From the NCBI RefSeq assembly GCF_047946665.1, contig NZ_CP172312.1, positions 3,162,001 through 3,226,000 on the forward strand: a stretch of 64,000 bases of DNA, given 5' to 3'. The translations under genes were made by a program, and so were the position numbers. Of this stretch, positions 26,202-35,523 are shown in pieces. How positions within the stretch are numbered: position 1 is the first letter of the stretch; each line of letters starts with the position of its first letter. Source of the stretch: Allohahella sp002354735 (lineage in GTDB: Bacteria; Pseudomonadota; Gammaproteobacteria; Pseudomonadales; Oleiphilaceae). The notes below the pieces were generated by a model. That model was not told the DNA's origin and did no database searches. It worked only from the letters and a program-made list of their open reading frames with translations.

Positions 26202-27869
26202 ATGCCCAAGCAGGATTTCATTGAAATGGCTACGGAAAAAACAGCCAGTGCCAGCATCGAGAGCATGTATCGGGTGTTTACCGTCGCCGAAGAGCCCGAT
26301 TCGACGCTGGGGCGAATAGATCAGCAGATCTCGCACAATCTCGCAGGCTTCCTGCAGGATCATATTGTGGCGGTCGAGAAGGATCTGGATGAAGTTGAAA
26401 AAGACTTCAGCAGCTCTGAAATTCCCGAACAACCGATTTTCGTATCCGAGCAGACGCAGCACCTACTCGACAAACTGGTCGCACATTCTGTGCACACAGC
26501 CTCGCCCAGCTTCATCGGCCACATGACGTCAGCGCTGCCCTATTTCATGCTGCCGCTCTCGCGCATCATGATCGCCCTGAATCAGAATCTGGTGAAGACC
26601 GAGACTTCAAAGGCGTTCACGCCGCTGGAGCGACAGGTGCTTGGCATGCTCCACCGGCTGGTCTACGGCGCTAGTGACGAATTCTACGCCAGCAATCTGC
26701 ACGACCATTCTATTGCCCTTGGCAGTATGTGCTCTGGCGGAACGATCGCGAACCTGACGGCATTATGGGTTGCACGGAATCAATGTTTTCCGGCAGACGG
26801 TGATTTCAAGGGTGTTCGCAAGTCCGGACTGGCTCGTGCATTGAAGCACTACGGCTATGACGACTGCGCCATTCTCGTATCCAAGCGGGGTCATTATAGT
26901 CTGAGCAAGTCCGCAGATCTGCTCGGCCTTGGTAGCGATCAGGTCATTGCCATCGAAACGGACGACAGCAACCGGATCCGTCCGGATCGGCTCATTGCCC
27001 GTTGTGAAGCGCTCAAAGCCGCAGGCACCAGAGTTATCGCAATAGTGGGTGTCGCTGGCACGACTGAAACCGGCAACGTCGACGATCTGACCGCGGTAGC
27101 TGCGATTGCAAAACGCTTTGGCATCCATTTCCATGTTGATGCGGCCTGGGGTGGACCTACCCTTTTTTCATCGACCCACAAGCATCTGCTGAAGGGCATT
27201 GAACTCGCAGACTCGGTCACGCTGGATGCGCACAAGCAACTCTACGTGCCGATGGGCTCAGGTCTGGTGCTGTTCAAGGATCCCCTGACACCAAACGCCA
27301 TTGAGCATCACGCGCAGTACATCATTCGAAAAGGTTCGCGAGACCTGGGCAGCAAGACACTGGAAGGGTCGCGTCCGGGCATGGCCCTGCTCATCCAGTC
27401 TGCACTTAAAATCATCGGCCGCACCGGTTACGAAATCCTGATCGATGAGGGCATCGCGAAAGCGCGGTTCTTTGCTGATGAGATCAAGAAGACGTCGTTG
27501 TTCGAACTCATCTCGGAGCCCGAGCTCAATCTGTTGACCTATCGTTTCGCGCCTGAATCGATCAGACGACAGATGGCCGCCTGCTCGCCACAGCAGCGAC
27601 GGGATATCAACGAGTTGCTGAGCAAGATCACCAAGCGAATCCAGAAGACCCAGCGCAACCGTGGCAAGGCCTTCGTGTCACGAACGCGGCTAAACCCGCC
27701 TCAGTACGACTATCAGGACTGCATTGTGTTCCGGGTAGTGCTGGCGAACCCGCTGACTACAAAGGACATTCTACGGAGTGTTCTTGAAGAGCAGGCCGGC
27801 ATCGCTGCCGAACCTGAAGTCCGTGAGCTGGTGGAGCAGATCGAGTCCATACTGAAAAAAGCAGCCTGA
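26202..27869 (+). CDS. panP: PLP-dependent decarboxylase PanP (putative aspartate 1-decarboxylase)
   Basis: A 555-residue group II (glutamate decarboxylase-like) enzyme. The PLP lysine lies in LDAHKQLYVPMGSG, preceded by HFHVDAAWGGPTLFS and CSGGTIANLTALW, all typical of the family. Length and sequence best match PanP, which in Vibrio makes beta-alanine from aspartate for pantothenate and coenzyme A synthesis in species without PanD. The substrate is inferred; glutamate or diaminobutyrate decarboxylase are alternatives. Convergent with the alpha-E gene. Confidence 0.85.
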   Translation: MPKQDFIEMATEKTASASIESMYRVFTVAEEPDSTLGRIDQQISHNLAGFLQDHIVAVEKDLDEVEKDFSSSEIPEQPIFVSEQTQHLLDKLVAHSVHTASPSFIGHMTSALPYFMLPLSRIMIALNQNLVKTETSKAFTPLERQVLGMLHRLVYGASDEFYASNLHDHSIALGSMCSGGTIANLTALWVARNQCFPADGDFKGVRKSGLARALKHYGYDDCAILVSKRGHYSLSKSADLLGLGSDQVIAIETDDSNRIRPDRLIARCEALKAAGTRVIAIVGVAGTTETGNVDDLTAVAAIAKRFGIHFHVDAAWGGPTLFSSTHKHLLKGIELADSVTLDAHKQLYVPMGSGLVLFKDPLTPNAIEHHAQYIIRKGSRDLGSKTLEGSRPGMALLIQSALKIIGRTGYEILIDEGIAKARFFADEIKKTSLFELISEPELNLLTYRFAPESIRRQMAACSPQQRRDINELLSKITKRIQKTQRNRGKAFVSRTRLNPPQYDYQDCIVFRVVLANPLTTKDILRSVLEEQAGIAAEPEVRELVEQIESILKKAA

Positions 27870-27892
27870 CCTTGATGTGACAGGCCGGGCTA

Positions 27893-27911
27893 CCAGCGAC
27901 CGGGTCGCTGG
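27893..27911. terminator. Hairpin between convergent panP and alpha-E gene
   Basis: CCAGCGAC (27893-27900) and GTCGCTGG (27904-27911) form a perfect 8 bp stem with loop CGG. It sits in the 58-base gap between two convergent genes. Without a T-tract it is only a probable terminator. Confidence 0.45.
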
Positions 27912-27927
27912 GATCCGGCCCTCAACA

Positions 27928-28941
27928 TTAAACCGCTGCCTGAGTTTGCGTCTGCGTCTGCTTCGCTTCCTGAATCTGGCCGAAATAGGCGTAACCAAGC
28001 TCTTCATGTAACTGGCTGAAGCCAACCTGCAGCTGGTCCACGAAGTGCTGGAGCTCGGTCTGTTTCAATTTAGAGAAGTTGGCGTGGTCAAGTTGTCGCT
28101 TCAGCCGGTTGATTACAAGTAAGGCACGCTCGCCATTCTCTAGAATTTCGAGCGTGGCTTCGATTTCCAGAATACAGCGGGTAATCGACCGCGGGAATAC
28201 CGTCGACTGCATCAGGAATCGCAGCACTTCCTGCCGTTGGATGCGCACCTGCATTTCCAGCCTGTACATCTGATAGCCAGTGAGCGATTTGAGCACGCTC
28301 ATCCACTGCAGACTGTCGTAGGTTCGTCGCTTCACCGCCTCCAGCAACGCGGGCGATTCCTCGTCCATCTCGTGATCATTCGGCAAGAGATTCGCCGAGC
28401 GAGTATCGATGATACGGCTCGTCATATCGGCACGCTCGATCAGGCGACCCATTTCCAGAAACATGTAGCCCGCATCGCGATTCATTGTGCCGGCCAAAAT
28501 GCCTGAGATGGTCTGGCACTGTTCGATCACATCCGACAGGAACTGATATCGGCTGCGCTTGCCAAGAGCCTGCGACGAGCCATCCCGAGCGAATATGAAA
28601 AGACTGTTGATGGCTTCCCACACTTCACGCGGCATGACATCACGCACAGTCCGCGCATTTTCACGCGCATTCACGATGGAGGTGACCAGAGAAACCGGCG
28701 ACTTTTCATCGGTGATAAGGATCTTCAGCGCCTGCCGCCCATCGCGATCGGTTTCGTCAGCATCCTGCGGATAGAACTCATCGGCTCCGGTGATCGAGAC
28801 CAGCTGCCCCCACTTCGGCGAGATGCCCTTGGGCAGGTCAAGCAGCAGGTTGGAGTTCACGTTGATGAGCCTGGCCACACCTTCAGCTCGTTCGAGGTAG
28901 CGTGCCATCCAGTAAATATTGCTTGCGACTCTCGATAACAT
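27928..28941 (-). CDS. Alpha-E domain protein (stand-alone)
   Basis: A 337-residue all-helical alpha-E (DUF403) protein with the conserved N-terminus SRVASNIYWMARYLERAEG and the later GRLIERADMTSRI motif. The biochemical role of alpha-E is unknown; it accompanies circularly permuted ATP-grasp enzymes. The start overlaps the stop of the ATP-grasp gene (ATGA). A second alpha-E module is fused in the gene at 31433-34039. Last gene of the Anbu operon. Confidence 0.9.
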   Translation of the reverse strand: MLSRVASNIYWMARYLERAEGVARLINVNSNLLLDLPKGISPKWGQLVSITGADEFYPQDADETDRDGRQALKILITDEKSPVSLVTSIVNARENARTVRDVMPREVWEAINSLFIFARDGSSQALGKRSRYQFLSDVIEQCQTISGILAGTMNRDAGYMFLEMGRLIERADMTSRIIDTRSANLLPNDHEMDEESPALLEAVKRRTYDSLQWMSVLKSLTGYQMYRLEMQVRIQRQEVLRFLMQSTVFPRSITRCILEIEATLEILENGERALLVINRLKRQLDHANFSKLKQTELQHFVDQLQVGFSQLHEELGYAYFGQIQEAKQTQTQTQAAV

Positions 28942-30395
28942 CAGATGCTCTCCTCATCAATGATCCAGGTATCCTTGCTACCACCGCCCTGCGACGAATT
29001 GACCACCAGGGAACCCTTGGTGAGGGCCACCCGGGTCAGGCCGCCAGTCGTGACGTGGATCTGATCCGCCGACAATATGAAGGGCCGCATGTCCACATGC
29101 CGTGGTTCCGGCTTGCCATCGAAGAGTGTCGGAATGGTGCTGAGGCTCAGTGTAGGCTGGGCCACGAAGTTCCTCGGATCAGCCTTGATCAGCTTGGCAA
29201 AGGCGTCACGCTCCTTCTTCGTGGACTGAGGGCCAACCAGCAAGCCGTAGCCACCGGATTCGTTGGCCGGCTTGACGACGAGCTTCTCAAGGTTCTCAAG
29301 CACGTACTTGCAATCGTCGTCTCGCATGCACAGATAGGTTGGCACGTTCGGCAGAATGGGTTCTTCGGAAAGGTAATACTTGATCATGGCGGGCACAAAG
29401 GCATACACAACCTTGTCATCAGCAACACCAGCACCGGGGGCGTTTGCCAGCGCGACATTGCCTGCCAGCCAGGCCCTCATGAGTCCGGGAACACCCAGCA
29501 TGGAGGTCTTGTCGAAGACTTCGGGGTCGAGAAAGAGGTCGTCTACCCGTCGGTAAATGACGTCCACCCGCTCCAGTCCTTCGATCGTCTTCATGTAGAC
29601 ACAGTCGTCGTCATCGACCAGCAGGTCACTGCCCTGAACAAGTTCACAGCCCATTTGCTGTGCAAGGTAGGAGTGTTCGAAATAGGCCGAGTTGTAGATG
29701 CCCGGCGTCATCACCACGACCTGCGGGTAAGCGGCGGGACGCGGGGAAAGTGCAGCGAGCGTGTCGAACAGCTGCGACGGGTAATCGTCGACGGGGAGTA
29801 TGGAGTATTCGCTGAAGAGATCGGCGAAGACGCGTTTCATCACCTGTCGGTTTTCCAGCATGTACGACACACCGGAAGGCACCCGGAGATTATCCTCGAG
29901 CACATAGATGTTGCCGTCGGAGTGTCTGACCAGATCCGAGCCGCAGATGTGCGCCCAAACGCCATGGGCCGGACTCATGCCCACACACTGCTTTCTGAAA
30001 TTCTTCGATTTGAGAAGAATATCCTTGGGGAAGACCTTGTCCTTGATGATGCGCTGATCGTGATAAACGTCATCGATGAACATGTTCAGCGCCTTGGCAC
30101 GCTGTTTCAAGCCCTTGTCGACCACCGTCCATTCCCGACTGCCCATGATTCTGGGCAGGATGTCGAAGGGCCACTGTCGGTCGATTGAGCCACCTTCGGC
30201 GTCATAGACAGTGAAACTGACACCCATCTCCTTGATGGCCAGCTCCGCGGTCTGCTTCAACCGGATCAGATCCTCAGGGTCCATGTTGGCAAGTTGTCTG
30301 GCGAGCGGCTCGGCAATCGTGCGGGGCTTGCCTTTCGCATCGATAAGCTCGTCGTACAAATCAGGGTAAGTGTACTTCTTCCAGTCTATGCCCAT
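28941..30395 (-). CDS. Circularly permuted ATP-grasp protein (stand-alone)
   Basis: A 484-residue protein of the circularly permuted ATP-grasp type 2 family (DUF404/DUF407). Characteristic stretches: VLEDNLRVPSGVSYMLENR, YFEHSYLAQQMG, YRRVDDLFLDP, VVKPANESGGYG and LTRVALTKGSLVVNSSQGGGSKDTW. It is predicted to form amide bonds using ATP, perhaps adding residues to a peptide or protein. A TTG 27 bases upstream is possible, but AAGGA precedes the ATG at 30395. The gap to the transglutaminase gene (30396-30510) shows no terminator. Confidence 0.9.
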   Translation of the reverse strand: MGIDWKKYTYPDLYDELIDAKGKPRTIAEPLARQLANMDPEDLIRLKQTAELAIKEMGVSFTVYDAEGGSIDRQWPFDILPRIMGSREWTVVDKGLKQRAKALNMFIDDVYHDQRIIKDKVFPKDILLKSKNFRKQCVGMSPAHGVWAHICGSDLVRHSDGNIYVLEDNLRVPSGVSYMLENRQVMKRVFADLFSEYSILPVDDYPSQLFDTLAALSPRPAAYPQVVVMTPGIYNSAYFEHSYLAQQMGCELVQGSDLLVDDDDCVYMKTIEGLERVDVIYRRVDDLFLDPEVFDKTSMLGVPGLMRAWLAGNVALANAPGAGVADDKVVYAFVPAMIKYYLSEEPILPNVPTYLCMRDDDCKYVLENLEKLVVKPANESGGYGLLVGPQSTKKERDAFAKLIKADPRNFVAQPTLSLSTIPTLFDGKPEPRHVDMRPFILSADQIHVTTGGLTRVALTKGSLVVNSSQGGGSKDTWIIDEESI

Positions 30396-30510
30396 AGCGT
30401 TTAGCTTCCTTAAACCGCTCAATTAGTGAGGTCTTTTGTTCGCAATCCGGAATTCAGTTACTCAACCATGCCAGATCGGCCCTAATACCTCAATTCAGTA
30501 ATCAGGCAAG

Positions 30511-31425
30511 TCAGGTCCGCGATACGGTGACACCCACCACCGGAGGCTGACTGTCTGCACCGTAGCTTACACCTTGTAGAGGCGGAATATCGCTGTAGTC
30601 CCTGCCAATGGCAGTCACGATATATCGTTCGTCAACGAGGCAATTGTTGGTAGGATCGGCATGAAGCCAACCGAACCCCGGCACCCATAGTGCAATCCAG
30701 GCGTGTGAAGCGTCCGAGCCGACCAGCTTTTCTTCCCCTTCGGGCGGCTCAGTCAACATGTAGCCGCTGACATAGGCAGTGAGCAGGCCGAGCCCGCGCA
30801 GACCTGTCAGGCCGAAATGGCTGAAGTCCTGACACACGCCCTTCCTGTTCAGCCAGGCTTCGGTCACCGGTGTATCGACATGCGTGCTGCCACCTTCATA
30901 ACTGAACGATTGATGAATACGTTGAGTAAAGTCCATCAGCGCATCAACGATAGGCCGCTCTGGCGTAAAACTTTCTGCCGCGAACTCAATGATGTCAGCC
31001 GCATCGGCTGCGTCGGGCACGCGCTGACTGGGATAGATGCAGGCTATGAAGCCATTCGTGGGCAAACTGGCGCGAACTTCCGGGAGCAACAGCGACTCCC
31101 AGGGCTTCAGCAACTCAGGCGTTTCGGCCAGCGGTAACTCGCCGATGGGCGTCTGAGACAGTTTCGCCTCGGACCGAACGAGTAGCCGATCATGAGGCTG
31201 GTCGATTTCGAAGTAAGCCTGCACATTGGCGAAAACATCACGCTCCCGCAGGGTAAGCCTTGGTGCCGGGTCGACATGCAGGGAAAAGCTTTCCAGCTTC
31301 TGTACGAAGTGGTTACAGCGCACCTGGCTCAGAGGCTGCAGGCAGGCTCTATAGTAAGACAATGACGCCGGCGCGAAATAGGCATAGGTCGTATCGTGTC
31401 TTACTGAAATCTGTTGAACTGCCAT
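30511..31425 (-). CDS. Transglutaminase-like cysteine protease
   Basis: A 304-residue protein with an N-terminal beta domain (ISVRHDTTYAYFAPASLSYY, the usual start of bacterial transglutaminase-like N domains) and a papain-like core. The catalytic triad is visible as Cys in RKGVCQDFSH, His in SHAWIALW and Asp in HADPTNN. No signal peptide is seen. The start lies eight bases after the stop of the ATP-grasp/alpha-E fusion, with AGGCGAG upstream, so translation is probably coupled. In this gene family neighbourhood it is expected to cleave peptide or isopeptide bonds. Confidence 0.9.
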   Translation of the reverse strand: MAVQQISVRHDTTYAYFAPASLSYYRACLQPLSQVRCNHFVQKLESFSLHVDPAPRLTLRERDVFANVQAYFEIDQPHDRLLVRSEAKLSQTPIGELPLAETPELLKPWESLLLPEVRASLPTNGFIACIYPSQRVPDAADAADIIEFAAESFTPERPIVDALMDFTQRIHQSFSYEGGSTHVDTPVTEAWLNRKGVCQDFSHFGLTGLRGLGLLTAYVSGYMLTEPPEGEEKLVGSDASHAWIALWVPGFGWLHADPTNNCLVDERYIVTAIGRDYSDIPPLQGVSYGADSQPPVVGVTVSRT

Positions 31426-31432
31426 TGCTCGC

Positions 31433-34039
31433 CTACCGTCTGGAGGTCTGTTTGACCTGCGCAAAAAAGCGCTGGTCGATTTCCTGGCCAATCTGATTGA
31501 GATTCTGCTTGGTTCGAAACACCACATCAACGACATTGAGGCGCTGATGCCGCAGGTCAGACCAGACGGCCTGCGGCGCGAGCCTTAACTGCGCCAGAGC
31601 AGCGAACAGGGCATCGCCCAGCTGATCGTGACCACCTCCAGAACTACTGCGCCGTGCATCCAGGGCCTGAACAAGCGGCTCCATGCCGTCGAGTATGGCG
31701 TAGAGCGAGCGAGGACTCCTCGGATCCAGAAGCAGATGGTAGAACACCGCGGACGACTCGATCAGCGTGCCCATCCTGCGCCGATAGCTGCCGTAAGCGT
31801 CGTTTGCGCGCAAAAGCTCTTCAAGCTGACGATGCTCTCCTTCGATCTGATACTGACCGATGAATCGCGCCACCAGGAAGGTCAGGCAGTGGGCACGCTC
31901 CAGATCGCGTCCGAGCTTGAGCCAAAGACCGCCCTGGTCCGCCGGCAAACTGTCTCCGGTGGCCCCGGTCACGGCAAAGGAGGTGTTGGATAGGGTGCGC
32001 TGCATGTCATCGATATCGCTCCGATCCAGCCCGTTGCCTTCACTCGCTGCACTGAAGCGTTTGGCAATTGTCTTGAGCGTCTGCTCGAGATTTTCAATGC
32101 TTCGCCAGCCGTCGCCTGAAAACAGATCACGCACTTCATAGCCACTACGGATAACGGAGCGAAGATTGGAAGTGATACTGCCGTTTACGTTTTCCGCATA
32201 GACCCAGCGCGCTAGTTTTTCAACGGTGAGCGGCTTGTTCAGCCGCGTCTTGCTTTCGTTCTCGAAAGCCGCCATTGAAAAGCCCAGATGCTGATATATG
32301 CAGATGGCCAACGTGTTGAGCAGGCGTGCTTCGACCTGCACATCTTCTTCGTAACGCCGGTCATAGAGCTCACTGTAACTGCTCATGAGCCGAAGAATGG
32401 TTTGCGAGCGCTCGAGATATCGCGCCATCCAATAGATATTCTCGGCAGCCCGGCTGGTGAGTGGAACCGGCGGGCTATTGCGTCCCCGCTCAGCCTGCTC
32501 GTGACGATAGGTCTGCTCGGCAATCAGCGCCGCCGTTGGCTCGGTCTGCTCGCTGATGACCCAGGTATCCTTGCTGAGACCGCCTTTCTGACTGGACACG
32601 AAAGGCTGTGAGGACGTCCCCGAGACCCTCGTGAGCCCACCCGGCATCACATCGTATTCAGCACCATTGCCCACGGTGAAGAGCCTGGTCACGAGATGCC
32701 GTGGGATCAGCTCGTCACCATTGAAGGTCGGCACCGTCGAGAAGGCCAGCCGCTGCTGGCCAACATACTGCCAGGGCTGAGCATTGATCTGGGCAATCAG
32801 TACCGCCTGCTCAGCCTTCGTGAGGCCGCCACCAAATATCGGTGCATTGCCGCGGTCAATGCTCTTGATGACCATGTCGTCGATGCGACTGCAAACATGC
32901 TGGCGTTCCGCAGCCTGTCCGCACCACCAGGTCGCCACGTTATTGATCTTGAGGGACTCGTTCAGAAAGTAGCGCGCCAGCCGGGGCAGGAATGGCAGGA
33001 TACCGGGCGACTCGAGGATGGCCGAACCAATCGGGTTTGCCAGGCCTATCCGTCCCAGCTTTTGTGCCTGCACCAGCCCGGCAACGCCCAGTACCGAGTC
33101 ACCTCGGCAATAGAGCGGGTCGGAGAATGAATCATCTACCCGGCGAATAATGACGTCGACCTGTTTGAGCCCGTCAACTGTCTTCAGGAAGACGTTACCA
33201 TCACGTACCGTCAGATCCCCACCTTCGGCAAGCGTAATGCCCAAGTGATTGGCCAGATAGGCATGTTCGAAATAGACTTCATTGCCGACGCCCGATGACA
33301 TCAGCACGATAACGGGATCCTCAGTCTTGCGTGGCGCCAGAGCCGCAAGATGCGCTTTTATCTTTCGCAGGAATGGCAGCAGGCTGGCCGGCTGAATATC
33401 CTGCACTTCCGGCCGCATCACACGATTACTGACTTGCCTCGCTTCCATGACATAGCCGATGCCTGAGGGGCCCTGTGTGCGATCGCTTACGACCCACCAG
33501 TTGCCATCCGGGCCCCGCGCCAGATCTGAAGCGAACAGCGTCATTGGCTGTCCGGCACCCCCAAACAGGGCGGGATAATAGGCCGAATGCAGGTAGACAA
33601 GCTCAGGGGGAAGCAAGCCGTTGCGTAAGCAGCGTGATTCACCCTGCAGGTCCAGCAGAATATGTGAAAACAGTCTGGCCCGCTGCTGGATGGCGGGTTG
33701 AAGAACCTCCCACTCAGCAGGCGCAATGATCATTGGCAGTGGGTCGAGGCGCCATGTTCTGGCAGCACCTGCAGGGTCCGTATAGACGTTGTAATAGACC
33801 CCCTGATCACGAAGCCGGCGCTCAGACTCGCGACGAAGCGCACGCCACTGCTCAGCGGAATTAGTGGTGAGCAAACTGGCCAGGTTGGACCAGTGCGGGC
33901 GGACACTGCCGTCGGCTGCCACCATTTCATCGTAGCCGTCTGCCGTTCCCGCGTACGCCGAGGCCTGGAGGTCGAGCATCTGCTGACTCTGCTGTTGGCC
34001 TTTCAGCTCCGGGCGTGGTCCAGGTATTCTGTCATTCAA
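31433..34039 (-). CDS. ATP-grasp / alpha-E fusion protein
   Basis: 868 residues. The N-terminal half (about 90-500) is a circularly permuted ATP-grasp (GPSGIGYVMEARQV, YFEHAYLANHLG, IIRRVDDSFSDP, GLTRVSGTSSQPFVSSQKGGLSKDTW in part). The C-terminal half (about 530-865) is alpha-E (LTSRAAENIYWMARYLERSQ). Compared with the stand-alone ATP-grasp, the lysine/glutamate region is altered (VIKSIDRGNAPIFGGG instead of VVKPANESGGYG), so this copy may have different or reduced nucleotide binding. It lies between the Anbu and transglutaminase genes in one operon. Confidence 0.9.
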   Translation of the reverse strand: MNDRIPGPRPELKGQQQSQQMLDLQASAYAGTADGYDEMVAADGSVRPHWSNLASLLTTNSAEQWRALRRESERRLRDQGVYYNVYTDPAGAARTWRLDPLPMIIAPAEWEVLQPAIQQRARLFSHILLDLQGESRCLRNGLLPPELVYLHSAYYPALFGGAGQPMTLFASDLARGPDGNWWVVSDRTQGPSGIGYVMEARQVSNRVMRPEVQDIQPASLLPFLRKIKAHLAALAPRKTEDPVIVLMSSGVGNEVYFEHAYLANHLGITLAEGGDLTVRDGNVFLKTVDGLKQVDVIIRRVDDSFSDPLYCRGDSVLGVAGLVQAQKLGRIGLANPIGSAILESPGILPFLPRLARYFLNESLKINNVATWWCGQAAERQHVCSRIDDMVIKSIDRGNAPIFGGGLTKAEQAVLIAQINAQPWQYVGQQRLAFSTVPTFNGDELIPRHLVTRLFTVGNGAEYDVMPGGLTRVSGTSSQPFVSSQKGGLSKDTWVISEQTEPTAALIAEQTYRHEQAERGRNSPPVPLTSRAAENIYWMARYLERSQTILRLMSSYSELYDRRYEEDVQVEARLLNTLAICIYQHLGFSMAAFENESKTRLNKPLTVEKLARWVYAENVNGSITSNLRSVIRSGYEVRDLFSGDGWRSIENLEQTLKTIAKRFSAASEGNGLDRSDIDDMQRTLSNTSFAVTGATGDSLPADQGGLWLKLGRDLERAHCLTFLVARFIGQYQIEGEHRQLEELLRANDAYGSYRRRMGTLIESSAVFYHLLLDPRSPRSLYAILDGMEPLVQALDARRSSSGGGHDQLGDALFAALAQLRLAPQAVWSDLRHQRLNVVDVVFRTKQNLNQIGQEIDQRFFAQVKQTSRR

Positions 34040-34077
34040 ACCCTATGTCGCTCCTGTTGGCAGGCACCGCATCATCG

Positions 34078-34809
34078 TCATTCCTTTTCCCAGTCGAACG
34101 CGGGCAGGTTATTGAAGAGTTCAAGCAGCCCCTCCCCCCACCGCTTTCGCAGTGAGGCGTAATATGGGGAGTTCAACTTCAGCTGCCAGCGCTGTGCTGG
34201 CTTGAACGCATCCTTCTCGAGTATCAAAAGATCTATGGGAGGCGCCACGCTCAAGTTACTGCGCATGGTCGAATCGAGCGAAACAAGCGCACATTTCGCA
34301 GCATCTTCCAGCGACGTGGCACACTTGATGACCCTGTCGAGAATGGGTTTACCGTACTTTGTCTCACCCAGCTGCATATACGGGCTATATGGCGAATAGG
34401 TGATGTAGTTGCCTTCAGGATAGATCATCATCAGATCGGGCGCCTCGCCCTGCACCTGGCCGCCAAGCAGAAAACTGGCATCAAAGGTGGCCTTCTGCTC
34501 GAGCTCCTTCTGATAGTACAGCCGGTGCCGAACGCTCAGCGTGCCAATATAGCGCGCCGCATCGCTCATATCACGACAGGTGGCCAGGGACTCGGAGGCC
34601 TCATGGTCGAGGTCACGCTGAATCGCCTTGATAACCGCCTGCGTAGTGGCCAGATTCCCCGCGGAGCACAATACGAAGTAGGCATGCCCCGGTATCTCGA
34701 AGGTGTTCATCTTCGGATAGACGCTGATATGATCGACGCCCGCATTGGTGCGTGAGTCAGACGCGAAGACGAGACCCTTGTCTACCGCGATAGCAACGCA
34801 ATATGTCAT
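34078..34809 (-). CDS. Anbu, proteasome-type hydrolase
   Basis: A 243-residue Ntn hydrolase of the Anbu (ancestral beta subunit, COG3484) family. After removal of the initiator Met the N-terminus is Thr1-Tyr-Cys; Asp17 is in SDSRTNAGVD and the active-site Lys in VYPKM (Lys32), as in proteasome subunits. There is no propeptide, typical of Anbu. GGA lies eight bases upstream of the ATG. First gene of the operon with the ATP-grasp/alpha-E, transglutaminase, ATP-grasp and alpha-E genes; this association is known for Anbu, but the substrate is not. Confidence 0.93.
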   Translation of the reverse strand: MTYCVAIAVDKGLVFASDSRTNAGVDHISVYPKMNTFEIPGHAYFVLCSAGNLATTQAVIKAIQRDLDHEASESLATCRDMSDAARYIGTLSVRHRLYYQKELEQKATFDASFLLGGQVQGEAPDLMMIYPEGNYITYSPYSPYMQLGETKYGKPILDRVIKCATSLEDAAKCALVSLDSTMRSNLSVAPPIDLLILEKDAFKPAQRWQLKLNSPYYASLRKRWGEGLLELFNNLPAFDWEKE

Positions 34810-34879
34810 TGTTTGTTCCAGAACCAGTCATTCATAGAAGAAGGAGGCTTCAGGTCTTGCGGCCAGAAGTCGAGATAGC

Positions 34880-35515
34880 ATGACGCCATCAGTCACTGAA
34901 TACCATTTTTTCTTCCTTGCCCAGGACGGCGGGGAACACTCGCCATCAGCGGAGTCCGAAGCCGTCCAGGCGATCCAGATTCTTCGTACACTGCGTCACT
35001 ATCTGGAAAGCGGTCGGCTACAGGTACTTACGCTGTCCGTATCGAAGCAGTTCGCGGCGACCGAGGCGACACTGCACCGTCATGAATTATCTGGAGGTGG
35101 GCTGCCGAAGCGGCCGGAATCGCTCCGCGAGGTGGCGGGTCTCGCGGCCAGCTTGCTGAAAGTCGCTCGTCCAGAATGGCGGCTCAAAAACAGTTGGCAC
35201 AGCTTACAGAGCTGTAGCATTCAGACAGAGGTCAGCGATATGACGCGGCTTTTCGTTAGAGCGGAAGATGAGACAGGGGGTTCAGGCGGCTTGCTGATCT
35301 ATGGTGCACTGGCACCAATGCCTGGCAAAAGTCTCTTGAGTTCAGCGGTCGGTCGACAGCTGATGAGCGTGGCAAGCGGTTTGCTACCGACGGGTCATAG
35401 TCGCACCCAGCTGCAACTGCTCTCAGGCAGCCGCACACAGATTGAGCACATCGGGCGTGACAATGGCAACACCAGTCTGCAGCCGCTCATTGTAATCAAA
35501 GCGACTGCAGGCTGA
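34880..35515 (+). CDS. Unrecognised protein divergent from the Anbu operon
   Basis: I do not recognise the family. It encodes 211 residues, soluble, with no signal peptide or membrane helix. The N-terminus MTPSVTEYHFFFLAQDGG looks like a folded strand, with a helical region about 25-80 and an alanine/glycine-rich C-terminal part. Codon use looks like that of its neighbours. The only weak point is the start: a good GAAGGAGG lies 34 bases upstream of the ATG rather than next to it. Its start faces the Anbu start 70 bases away, so shared control with that operon is possible. Confidence 0.55.
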   Translation: MTPSVTEYHFFFLAQDGGEHSPSAESEAVQAIQILRTLRHYLESGRLQVLTLSVSKQFAATEATLHRHELSGGGLPKRPESLREVAGLAASLLKVARPEWRLKNSWHSLQSCSIQTEVSDMTRLFVRAEDETGGSGGLLIYGALAPMPGKSLLSSAVGRQLMSVASGLLPTGHSRTQLQLLSGSRTQIEHIGRDNGNTSLQPLIVIKATAG

Positions 35516-35523
35516 CAGCTCGC

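Noticed and set aside
28902..30188. A 428-codon open frame on the plus strand inside the ATP-grasp gene
   Set aside because: It is antisense to a clearly conserved protein, has no family character and is explained by the codon bias of the opposite strand.
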